A stretch of DNA of 64,000 nucleotides, taken from Pseudocitrobacter faecalis. GTDB lineage: Bacteria > Pseudomonadota > Gammaproteobacteria > Enterobacterales > Enterobacteriaceae. How positions within the stretch are numbered: the first letter of the stretch is position 1; each line of letters opens with the position of its first letter. Under the pieces are notes generated by a model. The model worked only from the letters and a program-made list of their open reading frames with translations. It did no database searches and was not told the DNA's origin. The position numbers and the translations under genes are program-made. Shown here one piece after another: positions 48,102-58,461 of this stretch. The stretch is taken from NCBI GenBank assembly GCA_003315335.1, contig QNRL01000002.1:1-64000 (forward strand), given 5' to 3'.

Positions 48102-48653
48102 TCAGTAATAGTTAATATGGAATGTGGTCATCACCTGCACCGTACCCGCCGTGGCACGACCCGTTGCAACGTAATCTGCTTTGAAGGTAATGGTCTGGTC
48201 GGCGGTCCCGGCGAGCGTGATACCGTCTTGTGCCGTTTCGGTATTAGGTATGATTTTCGTTGTGCCATCCGGCATATACATTTGTACCGCGACGTTTGTC
48301 GCTGCACCGCCCCCGGTATTCTGGTTCTTAAACGCGGTGGCCACCGCCGGGTCAGCCTCTGCGGTGAACGTAAACGCCGCGTTGCTGGTCGCCGTGGTAT
48401 CACAATCCGTCAGGTTAATCGGAATATCCTTTTTCACCCCGGATTCCTGCCCCAGCGTTTGCAATTTGGTGGCGCTCACCTTATCCATAGCAACAGAACT
48501 GGACCGGCTATCTGTTGCGATAGTGCAGGCTGGCGCCACCACTTCGCCGGTAATCGTCAGGGTACCGTCAGTCACAGCGCTATCATCAGCCGCCAGAGCG
48601 CTACCACATCCCAGAATCGCACTCATTGACAGAATTAATATATTTTTCCGCAT
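48102..48653 (-). CDS. elfA: Major fimbrial subunit ElfA
   Basis: The 183-residue pilin has a signal peptide (MRKNILILSMSAILGCGSALA) and the mature start ADDSAVTDGTLTITGEVVAPACTI with the pilin Cys pair (PACTI, LTDCDTT). It ends NVQMYMPDG-type region and MTTFHINYY, matching E. coli YcbQ/ElfA. ATG 48653 has GGAG 6 nt upstream; an earlier in-frame ATG (48665) overlaps that site. It is the first gene of a seven-gene leftward operon. Confidence 0.93.
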   Translation of the reverse strand: MRKNILILSMSAILGCGSALAADDSAVTDGTLTITGEVVAPACTIATDSRSSSVAMDKVSATKLQTLGQESGVKKDIPINLTDCDTTATSNAAFTFTAEADPAVATAFKNQNTGGGAATNVAVQMYMPDGTTKIIPNTETAQDGITLAGTADQTITFKADYVATGRATAGTVQVMTTFHINYY

Positions 48654-49124
48654 GCATATCTCCATTTAATAAATAAAACACATGACTTAATTGATTAATA
48701 TTAAATATCGATGCATATAAAACAGATACAGTTATCTGTATGCAACTGAATTGAATTTTTAGAAATAATTAACTGATAATTCCTCTGCACTATATCTAGC
48801 CAACTCATTGGCAGCACGTATATTTCAACCAGAATAATTAATGTTTCATATGAAACAAAAGATATTTATTTTTTACACATCCCTTGAAAGACAAGGACAT
48901 TCATGGTGTTACATTTTTTTTTATCCTGCCGGTGAGCGTTCTTTCTCGCCGCCATTTCAAAGAAATGAGAACGTTTTTTATAATCGTTATAAATAGTACA
49001 GCAGCATATATCTATTTATCAGAATTCCATTAGCTGAAAAAGCATTTAGAGAACCTGCTTTCGTCTGCGAAACTGCCTTCGACAATGTTAAACAAAACAC
49101 ACATTAAGGTTGCAAGGAGGTTGT
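48654..49124. promoter_or_regulatory. elfA-ssuE divergent AT-rich control region
   Basis: No gene is seen in 471 bases. Two perfect palindromes stand out: ATACAGTTATCTGTAT (48726-48741), about 73 nt before elfA, and GTTTCATATGAAAC (48843-48856). Both may be operators for the fimbrial operon. The right half should hold the ssuE promoter. In E. coli that promoter needs Cbl, but no site was recognised here. The ssuE ribosome site is AAGGAGG at its right end. The high AT content suits H-NS silencing (inference). Confidence 0.5.
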
Positions 49125-49694
49125 ATGCGCGTCATCACCCTGGCGGGAAGCCCGCGTTTTCCCTCACGCTCCAGCGCGCTGCTGGAGTACGCCCGTGAAA
49201 AACTGGCGGCGGTGGACGTTGAGGTATGCCACTGGCATCTGCAAAATTTCGAGCCGGAAGATCTGCTGTATGCGCGTTTCGATAGCCCGGCGCTGAAAAC
49301 CCTGACCGAACAGCTGTCGCAGGCAGATGGCTTAATCGTTGCCACACCGATTTATAAAGCGTCGTTTTCTGGTGCGTTAAAAACGCTGCTGGATCTGCTG
49401 CCCGAGCGTGCACTGGAGGGAAAAGTGGTGTTGCCGTTAGCGACGGGTGGTACGGTTGCCCATATGCTGGCAGTGGATTACGCACTGAAACCGGTACTGA
49501 GCGCATTAAAAGCGCAGGAGATCCTGCATGGCGTATTCGCAGACGACAGTCAGGTAACAGATTACCAGCATAAGCCGCAGTTCAGCCCAAATTTACAGGG
49601 CCGTCTGGACAGTGCGCTGGAGACATTCTGGCAGGCGCTGCACCGTCGCGATATTCGCGTTCCGGCGTTTCTTCAGCAATTTGAACATGCGTAA
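49125..49694 (+). CDS. ssuE: SsuE, NADPH-dependent FMN reductase, without SsuADCB
   Basis: The 189-residue flavodoxin-like reductase matches E. coli SsuE in most positions: [17 protein letters not shown] (FMN phosphate loop), [35 protein letters not shown]. It supplies FMNH2 to the alkanesulfonate monooxygenase SsuD. In E. coli ssuADCB follow directly. Here a hairpin and pepN follow, so the partner enzyme and the ABC importer are missing from this locus. The divergent C-terminal tail (after QALHRRDI) may reflect loss of selection. It may serve another flavin-dependent enzyme. Confidence 0.95.
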   Translation: MRVITLAGSPRFPSRSSALLEYAREKLAAVDVEVCHWHLQNFEPEDLLYARFDSPALKTLTEQLSQADGLIVATPIYKASFSGALKTLLDLLPERALEGKVVLPLATGGTVAHMLAVDYALKPVLSALKAQEILHGVFADDSQVTDYQHKPQFSPNLQGRLDSALETFWQALHRRDIRVPAFLQQFEHA

Positions 49695-49699
49695 AAAAT

Positions 49700-49732
49700 G
49701 CCGGGTGGCGGCAATGCCTCACCCGGCTTTTT
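49700..49732 (+). terminator. REP-like hairpin/terminator between ssuE and pepN
   Basis: GCCGGGTG/CACCCGGC with an imperfect inner part (GCGGCAATGCCT), then TTTTTC. Its sequence resembles a REP unit (GCCGGATG-type), and it lies where ssuADCB would be in E. coli. Confidence 0.7.
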
Positions 49733-49734
49733 CA

Positions 49735-52347
49735 CTATGCTAACGCTTTGGTAATCTTCTCGTACAGATCCCCGGAAAGATTCTCCAGCCCTTTCAGCTG
49801 TTCCAGCGCCGCGCGCATCAGCGCCTGACGTTTTGCATCATAGCGTTTGAGGCGGATCAGCGGCTCAATCAGACGTGACGCCACCTGCGGGTTACGGCTG
49901 TTAAGTTCCGTCAGCATCTCAACCAGGAATTGATAACCGCTGCCATCAAGCGCGTGGAACGCGGCCGGGTTGCTGCTGGCAAACGCGCCGATCAGCGAAC
50001 GCAGACGGTTCGGGTTATTCATGGTGAACGAGCGGTGATTCAACAGCTTACGTACCGTTTCCAGCACGTTATCCGCCGGGCTGGTGGCCTGAAGAATGAA
50101 CCATTTGTCCATTACCAGACCATCCTGATGCCATTTATCGTCGTACTCCTGCATCAGCGCATCGCGGCACGGCAGCTCTGCCGCCACGGATGCCGCTAAC
50201 GCCGCCAGCGCATCGGTCATGTTGTCGGCCTGATGATATTGCTGGCGCACCAGTTTATCCGCCAGTTCACGCTCGCCAAACGCCAGATAGCGCAGGCACG
50301 TATTGCGCAGCGAACGTTTACCGATATCGTCATGTTCAACGCGATAGACCGGCAATTTGTTGGCGTTGTAGATAACGAGGAACTCATCCGCCAGTTCATT
50401 GGCCAGCGTACGGGTCAGCGCTTCGCGAACAGCCGCGATAGCGATCGGATCAATAACATCAAACAGTTCTGCGATTTCATTGGCCGACGGCAGCGTCAGA
50501 ATTTCAGCCGCCAGCGCCGGGTCGATTTTCTCATCCAGCAGGATGGCGCGGAACGCATCGGCCACATGAACCGGCAGTGACAGCGGTTGGTTCTGCTGAT
50601 GACGGTTAACGTTAATCTTGATGTAATTGGCCAGCAGGCTCTGCGCCGCATCCCAGCGAGAGAAGTCGTTACGTGCATGACGCATCAGGAACGTTAACTG
50701 CTGATCGCTCCATTTGTATTCCAGCTTAACGGGTGCAGAAAACTCGCGCAGCAGGGACGGCACCGGCTGGAAGTAGACGTTATCGAAGATAAAGGTCTGC
50801 TCTGCCTGGGTGACGTTCAACACGTTGTGAACCGGGTGCCCGTCCTTTTGCAACGGAATCACTTTCCCTTCGTTATCATACAGTTCGATATCAAACGGAA
50901 TATGGAGTGGCTGTTTATCCTGTTGGTCAGCCGTCGCTGGCGTACGCTGGCTGATGGTCAGCGTGTACTGCTCGGTTTCCGGATTATAGTCATCATGCAC
51001 GCTGACAATTGGCGTACCGGACTGATTGTACCAGCGGCGGAAATGCGACAGATCGACGTTGGACGCATCTTCCATCGCCTGCACGAAATCATCACAGGTG
51101 GCCGCGCTGCCGTCGTGGCGTTCGAAATAGAGCTGCATACCTTTCTGGAAATTCGCTTCACCCAGCAGGGTATGCAGCATGCGAATCACTTCCGCCCCCT
51201 TTTCATACACGGTCAGGGTGTAGAAGTTGTTCATCTCGATAACCATGTCCGGGCGAATCGGGTGCGCCATCGGGCTGGCATCTTCGGCAAACTGCAAGCC
51301 GCGCATGGTACGCACGTTATTGATGCGATTCACCGCGCGCGAGCCGAGGTCAGAGCTGAACTCCTGATCGCGGAACACGGTTAAGCCCTCTTTCAGGCTC
51401 AGCTGGAACCAGTCGCGACAGGTGACGCGGTTCCCGGTCCAGTTATGGAAATATTCGTGGCCGATGACGCGCTCAATATCGAGATAATCTTTATCGGTGG
51501 CGGTGTCGGTGCGCGCCAGCACGTATTTGGAGTTAAAGATGTTGAGACCTTTATTTTCCATCGCGCCCATATTAAAGAAGTCAACGGCGACAATCATGTA
51601 GATGTCGAGGTCATATTCGAGGCCGAAACGCTCCTCATCCCACTTCATGGAGTTTTGCAGCGACGTCATCGCCCACGGCGCGCGGTCAAGGTTGCCGCGA
51701 TCGACAAACAGCTCAAGCGCCACTTGACGCCCGGAACGGGTAGTGAAGGTATCGCGCAGAACATCGAAATCACCCGCTACCAGCGCAAACAGGTAGCACG
51801 GTTTCGGGAACGGATCCTGCCACTGTACCCAGTGACGGCCATTGTCCAGCTCGCCTTGCGCAACGCGGTTACCGTTAGACAGCAGGAACGGATATTTCGC
51901 TTTGTCAGCGGTGATTTTAGTGGTGAAGCGCGCCAGAACGTCCGGGCGGTCGAGATAATAAGTGATGTGACGGAATCCTTCCGCCTCGCATTGCGTACAC
52001 AGCGCTTCGCCCGATTTGTAAAGCCCTTCCAGCGCGGTGTTCGACGCCGGGCTGATTTCGTTCACAATTTGCAGCGTAAAACGCTCTGGCAAGCCGCTGA
52101 TAACCAGTTGCTTCTCTTCTTCTTTATAGTTCGTCCACTGCTCGCCGTTCACGTGTACGGAAATCAGCGTTAAATCTTCGCCGTCCAGACGCAGCGGCAC
52201 ATCAGACGCTGCATGACGGGAAACCTGGCTTTGGGCCGTCACGACGGTTTTTGCGGCATCCAGGTCAAAGGCCAGGTCGATATCACTGATCAGGTAGTCC
52301 GGCGCACGGTAGTCGTGGCGGTACTTGGCTTGGGGCTGTTGTGTCAT
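49735..52347 (-). CDS. pepN: Aminopeptidase N
   Basis: The 870-residue M1 zinc metallopeptidase has the exopeptidase motif GAMEN (FNMGAMENKGLNIF) and the zinc site HEYFHNWTGNR with the downstream Glu in LKEGLTVF. It removes N-terminal residues from peptides in the cytoplasm and is a main aminopeptidase of enterobacteria. Length matches E. coli. It is convergent with ssuE and divergent from pncB. Confidence 0.98.
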   Translation of the reverse strand: MTQQPQAKYRHDYRAPDYLISDIDLAFDLDAAKTVVTAQSQVSRHAASDVPLRLDGEDLTLISVHVNGEQWTNYKEEEKQLVISGLPERFTLQIVNEISPASNTALEGLYKSGEALCTQCEAEGFRHITYYLDRPDVLARFTTKITADKAKYPFLLSNGNRVAQGELDNGRHWVQWQDPFPKPCYLFALVAGDFDVLRDTFTTRSGRQVALELFVDRGNLDRAPWAMTSLQNSMKWDEERFGLEYDLDIYMIVAVDFFNMGAMENKGLNIFNSKYVLARTDTATDKDYLDIERVIGHEYFHNWTGNRVTCRDWFQLSLKEGLTVFRDQEFSSDLGSRAVNRINNVRTMRGLQFAEDASPMAHPIRPDMVIEMNNFYTLTVYEKGAEVIRMLHTLLGEANFQKGMQLYFERHDGSAATCDDFVQAMEDASNVDLSHFRRWYNQSGTPIVSVHDDYNPETEQYTLTISQRTPATADQQDKQPLHIPFDIELYDNEGKVIPLQKDGHPVHNVLNVTQAEQTFIFDNVYFQPVPSLLREFSAPVKLEYKWSDQQLTFLMRHARNDFSRWDAAQSLLANYIKINVNRHQQNQPLSLPVHVADAFRAILLDEKIDPALAAEILTLPSANEIAELFDVIDPIAIAAVREALTRTLANELADEFLVIYNANKLPVYRVEHDDIGKRSLRNTCLRYLAFGERELADKLVRQQYHQADNMTDALAALAASVAAELPCRDALMQEYDDKWHQDGLVMDKWFILQATSPADNVLETVRKLLNHRSFTMNNPNRLRSLIGAFASSNPAAFHALDGSGYQFLVEMLTELNSRNPQVASRLIEPLIRLKRYDAKRQALMRAALEQLKGLENLSGDLYEKITKALA

Positions 52348-52521
52348 AAAAAACCTTTAGCGTCGTTTGTAAAATGTCGTATCCAGTCTATTCCTGTTGT
52401 TTAAATCGCGCTATGCAGAATCTTCATCTTTTCCAGACAAATACCAAAAATTGCTACATTTGGATAACACATTGGCACGAAATGCCCTAGCCCCTTAGCA
52501 GGCCTTATGATGTGATCGGGG

Positions 52522-52549
52522 TTCAATAAATGAATAAACAAGGTATACT
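52522..52549 (+). promoter_or_regulatory. pncB promoter
   Basis: TTCAAT (52522-52527), 16 nt, TATACT (52544-52549), with the NadR box starting 18 nt downstream so that repressor covers the start region. Confidence 0.6.
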
Positions 52550-52566
52550 CCTGCTAATCTCCCTGT

Positions 52567-52584
52567 TGTTTATTTTACTAAACG
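52567..52584 (+). promoter_or_regulatory. NadR operator of pncB
   Basis: TGTTTATTTTACTAAACG fits the NadR consensus TGTTTA-N6-TAAACA at 11 of 12 fixed positions. NadR represses pncB when NAD is plentiful. Confidence 0.85.
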
Positions 52585-52612
52585 CTCCTGTGAGAGGATG
52601 CTATTGCGCACC

Positions 52613-53815
52613 ATGACTCAATTCGTGACTCCTGTTCTGCATTCGTTGCTTGATACGGATGCCTACAAACTGCATATGCAGCAGGCCGTATTCCACCACT
52701 ACTACGACGTGAACGTCGCGGCGGAATTCCGCTGCCGTGGTGACGATCTGCTGGGCATTTATGCTGATGCCATTCGGGAACAGGTAGACGCTATGCGTTC
52801 GCTGAAACTCAGTGATGATGAATATCACTGGCTTTCAGGGCTGCCCTTCTTTAAAGAAGATTACCTGAACTGGCTGCGCGATTTTCGCTACGATCCGCAA
52901 CAGGTGACCGTTACCAACGACAACGGCAAGCTGAACATTCGCCTTGATGGCCCATGGCGTGAGGTCATTATGTGGGAAGTGCCGCTACTGGCGGTGATAA
53001 GCGAACTGGTTCATCGCTACCGTTCGCCGGAAGAAGGCGTACCGCAGGCGCTTGAAATGCTTGAGCATAAACTCACTGATTTCACGCGTATGACCGCTGA
53101 CCTTGATATGTCCGCGTTCCGCCTGATGGATTTCGGTACTCGTCGTCGTTTCTCCCGCGACGTGCAGGAAGCGATCGTCAAACGTCTCCAGCAGGAGCCG
53201 TGGTTTACCGGTACCAGCAACTACGATCTCGCTCGTCGTCTCGACCTTACCCCAATGGGTACACAGGCGCACGAGTGGTTCCAGGCTCATCAGCAAATTA
53301 GCCCTGACCTGGCAACCAGCCAACGTGCGGCGCTGGCGGCCTGGCTTGCAGAATATCCAGACCAATTGGGTATCGCCCTGACCGACTGCATTACCATGGA
53401 CGCCTTTCTGCGCGATTTCGGGCCGGAATTTGCTACCCGTTATCAGGGGCTACGCCACGACTCTGGCGACCCGGTTGAATGGGGCGAAAAAGCGATTGCC
53501 CATTATGAAAAACTGGGTATCGACCCGCACAGCAAAGTGCTGGTGTTCTCCGATAATCTCGATTTGCCCAAAGCGGTCAATCTCTATCGTCACTTCTCAT
53601 CGCGCGTGAACCTTAGCTTCGGTATTGGCACTCGTCTCACCTGCGATATTCCCCAGGTAAAACCTCTGAATATCGTCATTAAACTGGTGGAATGTAACGG
53701 CAAGCCGGTCGCAAAACTCTCCGACAGCCCTGGCAAAACCATCTGTCACGACAAGGCATTCGTTCGCGCATTGCGCAAAGCCTTCGACCTGCCTCAGGTC
53801 AAAAAGGCGAGTTAA
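52613..53815 (+). CDS. pncB: Nicotinate phosphoribosyltransferase
   Basis: The 400-residue enzyme makes nicotinate mononucleotide from nicotinate, PRPP and ATP in NAD salvage. The match to E. coli PncB runs full length: [50 protein letters not shown] and [18 protein letters not shown] 52613 (MTQFVTPV) equals the E. coli start. The ribosome site GAGAGGA is rather distant, so in-frame TTG 52604 or ATG 52598 cannot be excluded. NadR and terminator signals bracket the gene. Confidence 0.96.
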   Translation: MTQFVTPVLHSLLDTDAYKLHMQQAVFHHYYDVNVAAEFRCRGDDLLGIYADAIREQVDAMRSLKLSDDEYHWLSGLPFFKEDYLNWLRDFRYDPQQVTVTNDNGKLNIRLDGPWREVIMWEVPLLAVISELVHRYRSPEEGVPQALEMLEHKLTDFTRMTADLDMSAFRLMDFGTRRRFSRDVQEAIVKRLQQEPWFTGTSNYDLARRLDLTPMGTQAHEWFQAHQQISPDLATSQRAALAAWLAEYPDQLGIALTDCITMDAFLRDFGPEFATRYQGLRHDSGDPVEWGEKAIAHYEKLGIDPHSKVLVFSDNLDLPKAVNLYRHFSSRVNLSFGIGTRLTCDIPQVKPLNIVIKLVECNGKPVAKLSDSPGKTICHDKAFVRALRKAFDLPQVKKAS

Positions 53816-53821
53816 TCACCA

Positions 53822-53850
53822 AAGGGAGCCAATCGGCTCCCTTCTTCTTT
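53822..53850 (+). terminator. pncB terminator
   Basis: AAGGGAGCC/GGCTCCCTT around AATC, then CTTCTTT. Confidence 0.85.
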
Positions 53851-53981
53851 ATTAATTTCTGAATTCTCCCCTTCACAGTGCGAAATCTGCTTGTCTGATG
53901 GCGGATGACAGGTAACATAGATAACTCCCTTTTTTAGGGAGCAACTTAATCTTTATTGGACAACTTAACAGAGAGACTATT

Positions 53982-55382
53982 ATGAGCGTTGTGCCTGTAG
54001 CCGACGTACTCCAGGGCCGTGCCGCCGTTGACAGCGAAGTCACCGTGCGCGGATGGGTGCGTACTCGCCGAGATTCAAAAGCTGGCTTTTCCTTCCTCGC
54101 CGTCTATGACGGTTCCTGCTTTGATCCTGTACAGGCCGTTATTAATAATTCTCTGCCCAATTACAATCAGGAAATCCTGCGTCTGACCACCGGTTGCTCT
54201 GTGGTCGTCACCGGTAAAGTCGTGGCGTCTCAGGGCCAGGGCCAGAGCTTCGAAATCCAGGCGACGAGCGTGGAAGTGACCGGTTGGGTAGAAGATCCGG
54301 ATACCTACCCGATGGCGGCTAAACGTCACAGCATCGAATACCTGCGTGAAGTGGCACACCTGCGTCCGCGCACCAACCTGATTGGCGCGGTGGCACGCGT
54401 TCGCCATACGCTGGCACAGGCGCTGCACCGCTTCTTCGATGAACAGGGTTTCTTCTGGGTGTCCACCCCGCTGATCACCGCATCCGATACCGAAGGCGCT
54501 GGCGAAATGTTCCGCGTCTCCACGCTGGATTTGGAAAACCTGCCGCGTAACGACCAGGGTAAAGTCGATTTCGATAAGGACTTCTTCGGTAAAGAGTCTT
54601 TCCTGACCGTTTCCGGCCAGCTGAACGGCGAAACCTACGCCTGTGCGCTGTCAAAAATCTACACCTTCGGCCCGACTTTCCGCGCTGAAAACTCCAACAC
54701 CAGCCGCCACCTGGCCGAGTTCTGGATGCTGGAGCCGGAAGTCGCGTTTGCCGACCTGGAAGATAACGCCGCGCTGGCAGAAGCCATGCTGAAATATGTC
54801 TTCAAAGCGGTTCTTGAAGAACGTATGGACGACATGAAATTCTTCGCTGAACGCGTGGATAAAGACGCTATTGAACGTCTGCAACGCTTTATCGAGGCGG
54901 ATTTCGCACAGGTGGATTACACCGACGCGGTCACCATCCTTGAAAACTGCGGTCAAACCTTTGAAAACCCGGTTTACTGGGGCGTTGACCTCTCTTCCGA
55001 ACACGAACGCTATCTTGCTGAGAAACACTTCAAAGCGCCGGTGGTGGTGAAAAACTATCCGAAAGAGATCAAGGCATTCTACATGCGTCTTAACGACGAC
55101 GGTAAAACCGTCGCGGCGATGGACGTGCTGGCCCCGGGTATCGGTGAAATCATCGGTGGTTCACAGCGTGAAGAGCGTCTGGACGTGCTGGATGCCCGTA
55201 TGGCAGAGATGGGCCTGAACAAAGAGGATTACTGGTGGTACCGCGATCTGCGTCGTTACGGCACCGTACCGCACTCCGGTTTCGGTCTGGGCTTCGAACG
55301 TCTGATTGCCTATGTGACAGGCGTGCAGAACGTCCGTGACGTGATTGCCTTCCCAAGAACGCCGCGTAACGCCAGCTTCTAA
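53982..55382 (+). CDS. asnS: Asparaginyl-tRNA synthetase
   Basis: The 466-residue class II synthetase has an N-terminal OB-fold anticodon-binding domain (about 18-105, [19 protein letters not shown]) and a catalytic core with motif 2 [21 protein letters not shown] (in part) and motif 3 [15 protein letters not shown]. It charges tRNA-Asn. Length equals E. coli AsnS. It has its own promoter region and a strong terminator. Confidence 0.98.
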   Translation: MSVVPVADVLQGRAAVDSEVTVRGWVRTRRDSKAGFSFLAVYDGSCFDPVQAVINNSLPNYNQEILRLTTGCSVVVTGKVVASQGQGQSFEIQATSVEVTGWVEDPDTYPMAAKRHSIEYLREVAHLRPRTNLIGAVARVRHTLAQALHRFFDEQGFFWVSTPLITASDTEGAGEMFRVSTLDLENLPRNDQGKVDFDKDFFGKESFLTVSGQLNGETYACALSKIYTFGPTFRAENSNTSRHLAEFWMLEPEVAFADLEDNAALAEAMLKYVFKAVLEERMDDMKFFAERVDKDAIERLQRFIEADFAQVDYTDAVTILENCGQTFENPVYWGVDLSSEHERYLAEKHFKAPVVVKNYPKEIKAFYMRLNDDGKTVAAMDVLAPGIGEIIGGSQREERLDVLDARMAEMGLNKEDYWWYRDLRRYGTVPHSGFGLGFERLIAYVTGVQNVRDVIAFPRTPRNASF

Positions 55383-55395
55383 AGCTCCGCTATTT

Positions 55396-55425
55396 CAACA
55401 AGGCCAGCAAATGCTGGCCTTTTTT
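55396..55425 (+). terminator. asnS terminator
   Basis: AAGGCCAGC/GCTGGCCTT around AAAT, followed by a run of T. Confidence 0.9.
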
Positions 55426-55768
55426 GTGCCCTTAACGTAAATCTTCGTCAATTACCTTAAGGATCAACCCCCTACAGAACGTAGTTTGTTACATCCCATT
55501 TCTGTTAACGTTTTCGCACAAAAAAGATGCAATTCTTTATGGATTTTAGGTTCACCTGAGCAAATAGCATTATTTTTAAGCGAGATCCCGTCCTTTCTGA
55601 AACTTAATTTTAACAATTTCAGTTGTTCACAATTACAGCAACTTGTGCAATAAACAACCCATAATTAAATTAAAGATAAGAAATTCATATAGATATACAG
55701 CAATTTACTAACGTTTGCCCTAACCCCAACAGAACTTTGAGTTGTCTCACAAAGTTCCTTATTTTTAA
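55426..55768. other. AT-rich intergenic before the ompF promoter
   Basis: No gene or RNA is recognised. The sequence is strongly AT-rich with A and T tracts (55590-55690). In E. coli the equivalent DNA holds the distant OmpR F4 site and an IHF site; likely equivalents were not identified base by base here. Confidence 0.4.
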
Positions 55769-55865
55769 TTTATTGTTACACAAAATTTCTTTTTGTTACT
55801 TAATTAGGATATTTGTAGCACTTTCCGGCTAGCGAAACGGTGGTTTGAATGGAAATATGCCTCTC
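55769..55865 (+). promoter_or_regulatory. ompF promoter with OmpR-type repeats
   Basis: TTATTGTTACACAAAATTTC, TTTTTGTTACTTAATTAGG and ATATTTGTAGCACTTT (55769-55825) correspond in spacing to OmpR sites F1-F3 of E. coli. The promoter follows (AGCGAAACGG ... GGAAATATG), with the expected mRNA start AGACACAAAAAGACACC at about 55866. Confidence 0.75.
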
Positions 55866-55969
55866 AGACACAAAAAGACACCAAACTATCATCAATACTT
55901 CTGTAAATTTTTATTGACAGAAGTTATTGGCGGCAGTGGCGAGTGTCGATATAAAAAAAACCTAATGAG

Positions 55970-55992
55970 GGTAATAAATAATGATGAAGCGC
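55970..55992 (+). promoter_or_regulatory. MicF pairing site over the ompF ribosome site
   Basis: GGGTAATAAATAATGATGAA is the stretch that pairs with the 5' part of MicF RNA in E. coli and is unchanged here, so antisense repression of ompF should operate if micF is present elsewhere. Confidence 0.65.
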
Positions 55993-57063
55993 AATATCCT
56001 GGCAGTGGTGATCCCTGCCCTGCTGGTAGCCGGTGCAGCTAACGCTGCAGAAATCTACAACAAAAACGGCAACAAACTGGACTTTTACGGCAAAATGGTC
56101 GGTGAGCATGTGTGGACCACCAATGGTGACACCAGCAACTCGGATACCACCTATGCCCGTATTGGTGTGAAAGGGGAAACTCAGATTAACGAACAACTGA
56201 CCGGTTACGGTCAGTGGGAATACAACATGGATGCGTCCAACGTTGAAGGTTCCCAAACCACCAAAACCCGTCTGGCCTTCGCGGGCCTGAAAGCCGGTGA
56301 ATTCGGATCTTTCGACTACGGTCGTAACTACGGCGCTATCTACGACGTTGAATCCGCAACCGATATGCTGGTTGAGTGGGGCGGCGACGGCTGGAACTAC
56401 ACCGATAACTTTATGACTGCGCGTACCAATGGCGTAGCAACCTACCGTAACTCAGATTTCTTCGGGCTGGTCGACGGTCTGAGCTTCGCGGTTCAGTATC
56501 AGGGCAAAAACGAAGATCGTAACATTCAGAAGCAGAACGGCGACGGTATCAGTACCTCTGCGACCTGGGCCTTTGGCGAAGGCTTTGCTATCTCCGCAGG
56601 CTACGCTAACTCTAACCGTACTACCGATCAGAAAAACCAGGCCTTTAGCGCAAGCGGCGACAAAGCCGAAGCGTGGGCGACCTCTGCTAAGTACGATGCA
56701 AACAACGTTTATGCGGCTGTCATGTACTCTCAGACCTACAACATGACCCCTGAAGACGCGGGCTTTGCCAACAAAACACAGAACATTGAAGCAGTGGTTC
56801 AGTACCAGTTCGACTTCGGCCTGCGTCCCTCCGTTGGCTACGTACAGTCTAAAGGTAAAAACCTGGCGTCACGCCCTGGCTTCGACGGCGGCACTGCTGA
56901 CCTGCTGAAATATGTTGAAGTCGGCACCTGGTACTACTTCAACAAAAACATGAACGTCTATGCAGCGTACAAGTTCAACCTGCTGGACGAAAACGAATAT
57001 ACCGCAGCCACTGGCCTGTCGACCGACGACCAGGCTGCTGTGGGTATCGTGTACCAGTTCTAA
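55981..57063 (+). CDS. ompF: OmpF-locus general porin with altered L3 motif
   Basis: The 360-residue porin has a 22-residue signal peptide (to ANA), a mature start [19 protein letters not shown] and C-terminal Phe (GIVYQF). It forms a 16-strand trimeric channel for small hydrophilic solutes. Position and 5' control region are those of ompF. Loops differ much from E. coli OmpF. In constriction loop L3 the usual PEFGGD is VEWGGDGW (residues 131-138), keeping Glu132 but replacing Pro and Phe. The first of two ATG codons is used, 9 nt after GAGGG. Confidence 0.94.
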   Translation: MMKRNILAVVIPALLVAGAANAAEIYNKNGNKLDFYGKMVGEHVWTTNGDTSNSDTTYARIGVKGETQINEQLTGYGQWEYNMDASNVEGSQTTKTRLAFAGLKAGEFGSFDYGRNYGAIYDVESATDMLVEWGGDGWNYTDNFMTARTNGVATYRNSDFFGLVDGLSFAVQYQGKNEDRNIQKQNGDGISTSATWAFGEGFAISAGYANSNRTTDQKNQAFSASGDKAEAWATSAKYDANNVYAAVMYSQTYNMTPEDAGFANKTQNIEAVVQYQFDFGLRPSVGYVQSKGKNLASRPGFDGGTADLLKYVEVGTWYYFNKNMNVYAAYKFNLLDENEYTAATGLSTDDQAAVGIVYQF

Positions 57064-57089
57064 TCAGTACGCCACTTTGTTATATGCAC

Positions 57090-57117
57090 AGGAAACAGGG
57101 CTTCGGCCCTGTTTTTC
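57090..57117 (+). terminator. ompF terminator
   Basis: AAACAGGGC/GCCCTGTTT around TTCG, followed by TTCTCG. Confidence 0.9.
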
Positions 57118-57249
57118 TCGTTTACACTAGTTAAAAATCGCGACTTTTGAAAAGGCTCGCGCTTTTCATTGCAAACGGTTGGCATTTTGTAAATCTGCCG
57201 TTAACCTGATAGCGGATTTCTCCAAGTCACTCATAAATGGAACCCCGTC

Positions 57250-58440
57250 ATGTTTGAGAACATTACAGCCGCCCCTGCCGACCCAATTCTGGGCCTGGCC
57301 GATCTGTTTCGTGCCGACGACCGCCCGAGCAAAATCAACCTCGGGATTGGAGTTTACAAAGATGAGACCGGTAAAACCCCGGTTCTGACCAGCGTTAAAA
57401 AAGCGGAGCTTTATCTGCTGGAAAATGAAACGACTAAAAATTACCTCGGTATTGATGGTATCCCGGAGTTTGGTCGTTGCACGCAGGAGCTGCTGTTCGG
57501 TAAAGGAAGTGAAATCGTCAATGCGAAACGCGCCCGTACGGCGCAAACGCCTGGCGGTACCGGCGCACTGCGTGTCGCGGCAGATTTCCTCGCCAAAAAC
57601 ACCAGCGCGAAACGCGTTTGGGTAAGCAACCCGAGCTGGCCGAACCATAAAGGTGTGTTCAATGCCGCTGGCCTCGAAGTTTGCGAATATGACTACTATG
57701 ACGCCCAGAACCACGCGCTCAATTTTGATGGCCTTATTGCCAGCCTGAACAATGCACAGGCTGGTGATGTGGTGCTGTTCCACGGCTGCTGCCATAACCC
57801 GACCGGTATCGATCCGACGCTGGAGCAGTGGCAACAACTGGCGAAGCTTTCCGCTGAGAAAGGCTGGCTGCCGCTGTTCGATTTCGCCTACCAGGGCTTT
57901 GCCCGTGGTCTGGAAGAAGATGCCGAAGGTCTGCGCGCGTTCGCCGCGCTGCACGATGAGCTGATTGTTGCCAGCTCTTACTCTAAAAACTTCGGTCTGT
58001 ATAACGAACGTGTTGGTGCCTGCACCCTGGTCACTCGCGATGCGGACAACGCCGATCGCGCCTTCAGCCAGATGAAGTCGGTGATTCGTGCTAACTATTC
58101 CAACCCGCCGGCTCACGGTGCATCCGTTGTCGCAACCATTCTCAGCAATGACGCGCTGCGCGCCATCTGGGAACAGGAGCTGACCGATATGCGTCAACGC
58201 ATTCAGCGCATGCGTCTGCTGTTTGTGAACACGCTGCAGGAGAAAGGTGCGAACCGCGACTTCAGTTTTATCACCAAACAGAACGGCATGTTCTCGTTCA
58301 GCGGCCTGACCAAAGACCAGGTGCTGCGTCTGCGTGAAGAGTTTGGCGTCTATGCGGTGGCTTCTGGCCGTATCAACGTCGCGGGTATGACACCGGACAA
58401 CATGGCGCCGCTGTGCGAAGCCATTGTCGCCGTGTTGTAA
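57250..58440 (+). CDS. aspC: Aspartate aminotransferase
   Basis: The 396-residue PLP enzyme interconverts aspartate and oxaloacetate with glutamate/2-oxoglutarate. The Schiff-base Lys is in [18 protein letters not shown] (about residue 246), the carboxylate-binding Arg in GRINVAGM (about 374), and Asn/Asp contacts in [10 protein letters not shown] and FDFAYQGF. Length equals E. coli AspC. It follows ompF with a separate promoter region. Confidence 0.98.
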   Translation: MFENITAAPADPILGLADLFRADDRPSKINLGIGVYKDETGKTPVLTSVKKAELYLLENETTKNYLGIDGIPEFGRCTQELLFGKGSEIVNAKRARTAQTPGGTGALRVAADFLAKNTSAKRVWVSNPSWPNHKGVFNAAGLEVCEYDYYDAQNHALNFDGLIASLNNAQAGDVVLFHGCCHNPTGIDPTLEQWQQLAKLSAEKGWLPLFDFAYQGFARGLEEDAEGLRAFAALHDELIVASSYSKNFGLYNERVGACTLVTRDADNADRAFSQMKSVIRANYSNPPAHGASVVATILSNDALRAIWEQELTDMRQRIQRMRLLFVNTLQEKGANRDFSFITKQNGMFSFSGLTKDQVLRLREEFGVYAVASGRINVAGMTPDNMAPLCEAIVAVL

Positions 58441-58461
58441 GACGGGTCAGACGACATAATA

